A DNA stretch of 10,525 bases from an uncultured Actinomycetes bacterium (GTDB taxonomy: Bacteria; Actinomycetota; Actinomycetes; Nanopelagicales; Nanopelagicaceae): the NCBI GenBank assembly GCA_903922325.1, contig CAIXTG010000183.1:1-10525 (forward strand), written 5' to 3'. Shown here piece after piece: positions 6,634 through 10,525 of the stretch (the first letter of the stretch is position 1; each line of letters opens with the position of its first letter). Position numbers and translations under genes: made by a program. The notes below the pieces were generated by a model, which was given only the letters and a program-made list of their open reading frames with translations, was not told the DNA's origin and made no database searches.

Positions 6634-8391
6634 ATGTCCAAAATGACTTCACGTCATTTGCGTCGTCGCCTTCTAGCTACAACAGCTGCAACTGCACTTC
6701 TTGCTGCTGGCGTTCTAGTAGGTACCGCAGGTACTGCAAATGCAGCCGCCAAAACTGGTGGAACTCTGTATTTCATTACCCACGCAGAACAATTCGATCA
6801 CGTAGATCCAGCCCGTGTTTACACAGGCCGTGATATCGCGTTCTTTAATTCATACATCTACCGCAACTTGGTTTCATACAAGCCAACAGCAGGTTCAGCA
6901 GGTTCATCTCTAGTAGCTGACTTAGCAACCAACACTGGTGTGCCAAGCAATGCTGCTAAGACATGGACATTCACACTTCGTCCAGGTGTTACCTGGCAAG
7001 ATGGTTCAGCTGTTACATGTGCTGATGTTGCATACGGCGTTTCACGTCCGTTCGCACAAGATGTAATCACAGATGGTCCTCAGTACCTTGTACAAGCTCT
7101 AGACATTCCTAAGAATGACGATGGCTCATCAAAGTACGCTGGTCCATACAAGAAGACCGGACAAGCACTATTCGATAAGGCAGTTTCTTGTAAGGGCAAC
7201 ACAATTACCTTCAAGCTAAACCGCTCATTCGCAGACTTCAACTATGCACTTACTTACCCAGCAGGTGCACCAGTTAAGAAGTCAAAGGACACTGGCGACA
7301 AGTACGACCTAAAGCCATTCGCTAACGGTCCATACATGATCGAGTCATACAAGATTGGCGACGAAATGGTTCTAGTTCGTAACGCTGCTTGGAAGAAGTC
7401 TTCTGACTCAGTTCGCACACCTTATGCAGATAACATCGTAGTTCGCTTCGGTCTTGCTGAAGATGTACGCGATCAGATCATGCTTGATAACTCAATTCCA
7501 AACACAGTAAACCTTGATGGATTGATGCCAGCAAATAACCGCGCATTCTTTGATGATCCAAAGAAGGCTAACCAGCGTATGAACGTTTACGATCCATATG
7601 TTCGCTATGCAGCTATGAACGTTGCTGTTGGCCACATGGACTGCCTAAACGTACGTAAGGCTGTGTTCTTTGCAATCAATACCCAGGCACTGATCGACCT
7701 TTCAGGTGGATCTGTTTACTACGGTGATCCAGGCGATAGCCCTGTAAAGCCAGTTCTTGGTCTTGACTACAAGAAGACAACAGGAAACATTCACGATCCA
7801 GCATGGAAGATCACTGGTGCCCCTGATAAGGCTAAGGAACTTCTAGCAGCTGCAAAGACTGCATGCCCTGCTGCATACGATCGCGCAACAAATCCTGATA
7901 AGGGAATCGTTTGGGACATCGCACAATCAAGCACAAACCAGAAGGCATCAGTTTTGATTACTGAAGCCCTAAAGCTTGCCGGCATTGTGATTAAGTTCAA
8001 CTTCATTCCTTCAGGTCAGTACTACTCAACAGTTATGAACACCGAAAAGCAGAATGACATTTCATCTGCTGGTTGGGGTGCTGACTGGGCAAATGCTTCA
8101 ACTGTTATTCCTGAGCTCTTTACAAAAGAGGGTGGCTTTAACTTGTCACAGAACTGGAACGACGCTGCGTACGCTGCCTTCAAGAAGAAGTCAGATGCTG
8201 CAAAGGTTGAAACAAACCGTGCTAAGCAAGCAAAGGCATGGCAAGAACTTGGTCAATACGTAATGGATCAATACTGGATCATTCGCCCTGTGTTCTCTAA
8301 GGGTCAATTCCAGTGGGGTTCAGGCGTTGGCGGAGTTTATTACTGGGAGCCACAAGGAACCTTCGGTTTCGGACAGCTCTACGTTAAGTAA
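6634..8391 (+). CDS. dppA: Extracellular solute-binding protein of peptide ABC transporter (SBP_bac_5)
   Basis: Captures the solute outside the membrane and delivers it to DppBC. The 585 residues are typical for family 5 binding proteins. Residues 1-37 are an export signal: basic RHLRRR at 7-12, a hydrophobic core at 13-32, and a probable cleavage after A35-N36-A37. There is no cysteine at the cleavage site, so it is not a classical lipoprotein. The run of arginines leaves Tat export open. The mature part starts GGTLYFITHAEQFDHVDPA, followed by the WTFTLRPGVTWQDGSAVTCADVAYGV block (~112-137), the family's signature region. WGADWANASTVIPELF near the C-terminus is also typical. Lys codons are almost all AAG and many codons end in C, unlike the regulator gene upstream, which suggests high expression. 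It has the strongest ribosome-binding site here, and stable hairpins bracket the gene on both sides. Peptides are the likely ligand, though the family also binds other solutes. Confidence 0.93.
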   Translation: MSKMTSRHLRRRLLATTAATALLAAGVLVGTAGTANAAAKTGGTLYFITHAEQFDHVDPARVYTGRDIAFFNSYIYRNLVSYKPTAGSAGSSLVADLATNTGVPSNAAKTWTFTLRPGVTWQDGSAVTCADVAYGVSRPFAQDVITDGPQYLVQALDIPKNDDGSSKYAGPYKKTGQALFDKAVSCKGNTITFKLNRSFADFNYALTYPAGAPVKKSKDTGDKYDLKPFANGPYMIESYKIGDEMVLVRNAAWKKSSDSVRTPYADNIVVRFGLAEDVRDQIMLDNSIPNTVNLDGLMPANNRAFFDDPKKANQRMNVYDPYVRYAAMNVAVGHMDCLNVRKAVFFAINTQALIDLSGGSVYYGDPGDSPVKPVLGLDYKKTTGNIHDPAWKITGAPDKAKELLAAAKTACPAAYDRATNPDKGIVWDIAQSSTNQKASVLITEALKLAGIVIKFNFIPSGQYYSTVMNTEKQNDISSAGWGADWANASTVIPELFTKEGGFNLSQNWNDAAYAAFKKKSDAAKVETNRAKQAKAWQELGQYVMDQYWIIRPVFSKGQFQWGSGVGGVYYWEPQGTFGFGQLYVK

Positions 8392-8505
8392 TAGCCAAAG
8401 CTAGAAAAGTGTGAAGTTGAGGGTGGCCCTTTGCGGGGTCACCCTCAACCACGCAAGTATCAAAAATGAAATTTAAGATTAGAAATTAAATTAGGAGTTA
8501 CCAAG
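8392..8505 (+). other. dppA-dppB intergenic region
   Basis: This 114-bp gap has no gene. Its first half holds a very stable hairpin (described separately). Its second half (about 8456-8491) is A+T-rich and includes a TANNNT hexamer, TAAGAT (8474-8479), that could be a -10 giving dppB a short leader; the -35 match is poor. TAGGAG at 8492-8497, 8 nt before ATG 8506, is the dppB ribosome-binding site. Confidence 0.5.
8416..8449 (+). terminator. 14-bp hairpin after dppA, without T-run (terminator or mRNA stabiliser)
   Basis: GTTGAGGGTGGCCC (8416-8429) pairs with GGGTCACCCTCAAC (8436-8449) over 14 bp with one G-U wobble and a 6-nt TTTGCG loop. It begins 24 nt after the dppA stop. The following sequence, CACGCAAGTATC, has no U-tract. 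It may act as a U-less terminator, as reported for actinobacteria, or as a 3' block to exonucleases that keeps dppA mRNA abundant relative to dppB and dppD. Confidence 0.6.
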
Positions 8506-9507
8506 ATGTTGAAATATTTAGTCAGACGAATTAGTGCCACATTGGTGGTGCTGACTTTAATCAGCATGTCGGTATTTTTAATTTTCGATGTACTACCTAT
8601 GGATCCTGCTCGTTTAACTTGCGGCAAAGCTTGTTCACCAGCCGTAGTTGAAGCTAACCGCCACCGCCTAGGCCTTGATGTGCCGGTCCAAGTTCAATAT
8701 GGCCGTTGGGTAAAGGGTTTATTTGTTGGTCGTACTTACGGTGAAGGTCAAGCTCAATTCACCTGCCCAGCCCCAGCTTTCGGTTATTCATTTAACCGCC
8801 ACGAGTGCGTAACTGATCTATTGAAATCTGCTTTCCCGGTTACGTTGTCGCTTGCAATCGGTGCGTTCTTCCTATGGTTGTTTGTCGGTGTTTCCTTAGG
8901 AATTGTGGCGGCTCGCTTTAAAAATCGATGGCCAGATCGAGCAAGCAATGTATTCGTACTAGTTGGAACTTCACTTCCAACATTTATCTCGGGTATTTTA
9001 ATTCTGCTCTTTGTTGCCCTTAAATTCGGATTTGTAAATCCAATTGATTTAGGTAAATGGGTCAGCCCGCTAGAAAATCCAATCGGATGGATCAATACCT
9101 TCATATTCCCATGGATCACTTTGGCGCTGGCTTACGCTGCGACCTACACTCGATTTACTCGTTCGAATGTGATTGAAACTTCAAGCGAAGATTACATCCG
9201 CACAGCAAGAGCTAAGGGATTAAGTGAAAAAGTAATTTTGCGCAAACACACACTTCGCGCCGCTCTTGCCCCAATCGTAACTTTGGCAGGTCTTGATTTT
9301 GCTGGTCTACTAGGAGGCGCCATCATTACCGAGGGCATCTTCAATTTGCCTGGTCTTGGTCGCCTCTCAATTCGCGCAGTATTAAATGACTATGACTTAC
9401 CGATTATTGTGGCCACAACTATGTTGGCAGCAACCTTCTTAGTTGTTATGAATTTGTTGGTGGATATCTTGTATGCATACATCGACCCACGGGTGCGTGT
9501 CGCATGA
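8506..9507 (+). CDS. dppB: Peptide-type ABC transporter permease, DppB/OppB subunit
   Basis: The second membrane subunit, pairing with DppC to form the import channel. The 333 residues open with the family N-terminus MLKYLVRRISATLVVL, a helix at ~10-28, and the loop LPMDPARL. Then come NRHRLGLDVPVQVQYGRWVKGLF at 51-73, further helices, and the cytoplasmic EAA loop at ~228-255 (EDYIRTARAKGLSEKVILRKHTLRAAL). The hallmark GGAIITEGIFNLPGLGRL at 270-287 and the C-terminal DPRVRV follow. Four cysteines (39, 43, 87, 101) lie in the large extracellular loop between helices 1 and 2 and could form two disulfides; similar cysteines occur, from memory, in other actinobacterial DppB proteins. The ATG start has TAGGAG 8 nt upstream. 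The stop overlaps the dppD start (ATGA), so B and D are translationally coupled. Confidence 0.96.
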   Translation: MLKYLVRRISATLVVLTLISMSVFLIFDVLPMDPARLTCGKACSPAVVEANRHRLGLDVPVQVQYGRWVKGLFVGRTYGEGQAQFTCPAPAFGYSFNRHECVTDLLKSAFPVTLSLAIGAFFLWLFVGVSLGIVAARFKNRWPDRASNVFVLVGTSLPTFISGILILLFVALKFGFVNPIDLGKWVSPLENPIGWINTFIFPWITLALAYAATYTRFTRSNVIETSSEDYIRTARAKGLSEKVILRKHTLRAALAPIVTLAGLDFAGLLGGAIITEGIFNLPGLGRLSIRAVLNDYDLPIIVATTMLAATFLVVMNLLVDILYAYIDPRVRVA

Positions 9508-10523
9508 GCGCCTTCCTAGAGGTTAAAAACCTAACCGTAAGTTTTCCAACCGAAGATGGTTTGGTGCAGGCATCAAATGACATTTCATTTAGCGTTGATC
9601 GTGGTGAAACCCTGGCTGTTGTAGGTGAATCAGGTTCGGGTAAATCTGTGACCTCACTTGCAATCATGGGTCTGCATAATCGCAAGTCAACTAATATCAA
9701 TGGCTCGGCCATATTGAATCTTGAATCAGGCCCAATCGATGTAATTAGTGCACCTGAAGATCAAGTTCGTCGCCTGCGCGGAAAAGCAATGTCGATGATC
9801 TTCCAAGATCCCATGTCAGCGCTGCATCCTTACTACTCAATTGGTGATCAACTATCTGAAGCTTGGCGCCTGTATAACAAGGGCGATAAGAAAGCGGGCC
9901 ACAAGCGCGCTACTGAGATGCTTGAGTTAGTTGGAATTCCAGATGCCTCAAAGCGAGTCAAAGAATTTCCGCACCAATTTTCTGGCGGCATGCGCCAACG
10001 CGTAATGATCGCCATGGCTTTGATTAACAACCCATCGTTGTTAATTGCTGATGAGCCAACGACCGCCCTTGATGTAACTGTGCAATCACAGATTCTGCAA
10101 CTGCTTAAAGATATGCAGAAAGAATTTAACATGGCAGTTATTTTGATTACCCACGATTTAGGCGTGGTAGCCGAAGTAGCAGATCGCGTAAATGTTATGT
10201 ACGCCGGAAAGATTGTTGAACAAGGTGTTGCAGATGGCATTTATTACAAGCCAGATCATCCTTACACAATCGGGCTTTTGAATTCGATTCCACGGGTTGA
10301 TCAACTTGAAGGCAAGCGCCTAATCGCAATTCCAGGTCAGCCACCTTCGCTAATTAACTTGCCGCAAGGCTGCTCATTCCGCAAGCGTTGCACTTTTGCT
10401 GATCAAGTAGCTGACAACCTTTGCGCAACGCTCGCCCCATCTTTAGATATGAAAGAGAACGCACATTTCTCTCGCTGCCACTTAACTGAAAAGCAACTTG
10501 TTGCAGCTCGGGGAGGAAAATAA
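9504..10523 (+). CDS. dppD: Peptide-type ABC transporter ATPase, DppD/OppD subunit
   Basis: Cytoplasmic ATPase powering the importer, normally paired with DppF. The 339 residues hold Walker A GESGSGKS at 41-48, Q-loop Gln101 in FQDPMSALHP, signature SGGMRQ at 160-165, Walker B LLIADEP at 179-185 with catalytic Glu184, D-loop TALD, and switch His217 in ITHDLG. The C-terminal oligopeptide-transporter domain follows (HPYTIGLLNSIPR at 252-264, then IPGQPPSLINLPQGC). In it Cys290, 296, 307 and 325 form the spacing that ligates a [4Fe-4S] cluster in structurally studied DppD proteins. The gene starts inside the dppB stop codon (ATGA overlap, 9504-9507). It ends two bases before the window edge, and its last codons contain GGGAGG, evidently the ribosome-binding site of the next gene, most likely dppF. 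Confidence 0.96.
   Translation: MSAFLEVKNLTVSFPTEDGLVQASNDISFSVDRGETLAVVGESGSGKSVTSLAIMGLHNRKSTNINGSAILNLESGPIDVISAPEDQVRRLRGKAMSMIFQDPMSALHPYYSIGDQLSEAWRLYNKGDKKAGHKRATEMLELVGIPDASKRVKEFPHQFSGGMRQRVMIAMALINNPSLLIADEPTTALDVTVQSQILQLLKDMQKEFNMAVILITHDLGVVAEVADRVNVMYAGKIVEQGVADGIYYKPDHPYTIGLLNSIPRVDQLEGKRLIAIPGQPPSLINLPQGCSFRKRCTFADQVADNLCATLAPSLDMKENAHFSRCHLTEKQLVAARGGK
10511..10516 (+). promoter_or_regulatory. Ribosome-binding site for the next gene (probably dppF)
   Basis: GGGAGG lies within the last codons of dppD, 9 nt before the window ends. The spacing implies a start codon at or immediately after base 10525. A second ATPase gene (dppF) is expected there from operon logic, but it is not seen. 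Confidence 0.6.
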
Positions 10524-10525
10524 AA

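Noticed and set aside
6552..6833. 93-residue plus-strand frame covering the dppA leader and signal sequence
   Set aside because: Ser/Arg/Cys-rich out-of-frame reading of the dppA start. The dppA frame is strongly supported by its Shine-Dalgarno and signal peptide.
5504..8417. TGTGAAGT present both before dppC (5504-5511) and after dppA (8410-8417) as a shared operator
   Set aside because: An 8-base match in two places in 10 kb, with no dyad symmetry and different settings, is expected by chance.

Overview
The window carries ordinary chromosomal genes of what looks like a free-living actinobacterium with an A+T-leaning genome. The pointers are an actinobacterial-style queuine tRNA-ribosyltransferase, a DppB with a four-cysteine extracellular loop, and -10 hexamers of the TANNNT type. 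Two of these hexamers sit exactly 6 nt before a start codon, as in actinobacterial leaderless mRNAs. The freshwater Nanopelagicales (acI) group would fit this mix of low GC and actinobacterial proteins, but that placement is inference and not a read-out.

Region 1 (1-2793, + strand): the C-terminal part of a large MalT/LuxR-type (STAND) regulator that begins before the window, followed 9 bp later by a RimJ/RimL-like GNAT acetyltransferase. Region 2 (2790-5307): tgt on the minus strand, whose last 4 bp overlap the end of the acetyltransferase gene. It diverges across only 34 bp from a 12-helix MFS exporter-like gene on the plus strand.

Region 3 (5308-10525, + strand): a peptide-type ABC importer in the unusual order dppC - dppA - dppB - dppD. 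The window stops just after a strong ribosome-binding site, presumably that of dppF. DppA binds the solute outside the cell, DppB and DppC form the membrane channel, and DppD (with the expected DppF) drives import by ATP hydrolysis. The three non-coding stretches here (5308-5526, 6499-6633, 8392-8505) each hold strong RNA hairpins. This suggests that the binding protein gene is set apart from the permease genes at the RNA level. dppA also has a visibly different, high-expression-like codon choice (almost all Lys codons AAG).

I found no rRNA, tRNA, CRISPR array, insertion sequence, integrase or phage gene. The window does not show a clear undescribed system. The most interesting material is the hairpin-rich leader and intergenic DNA of the transporter operon, together with the leaderless and back-to-back promoters.
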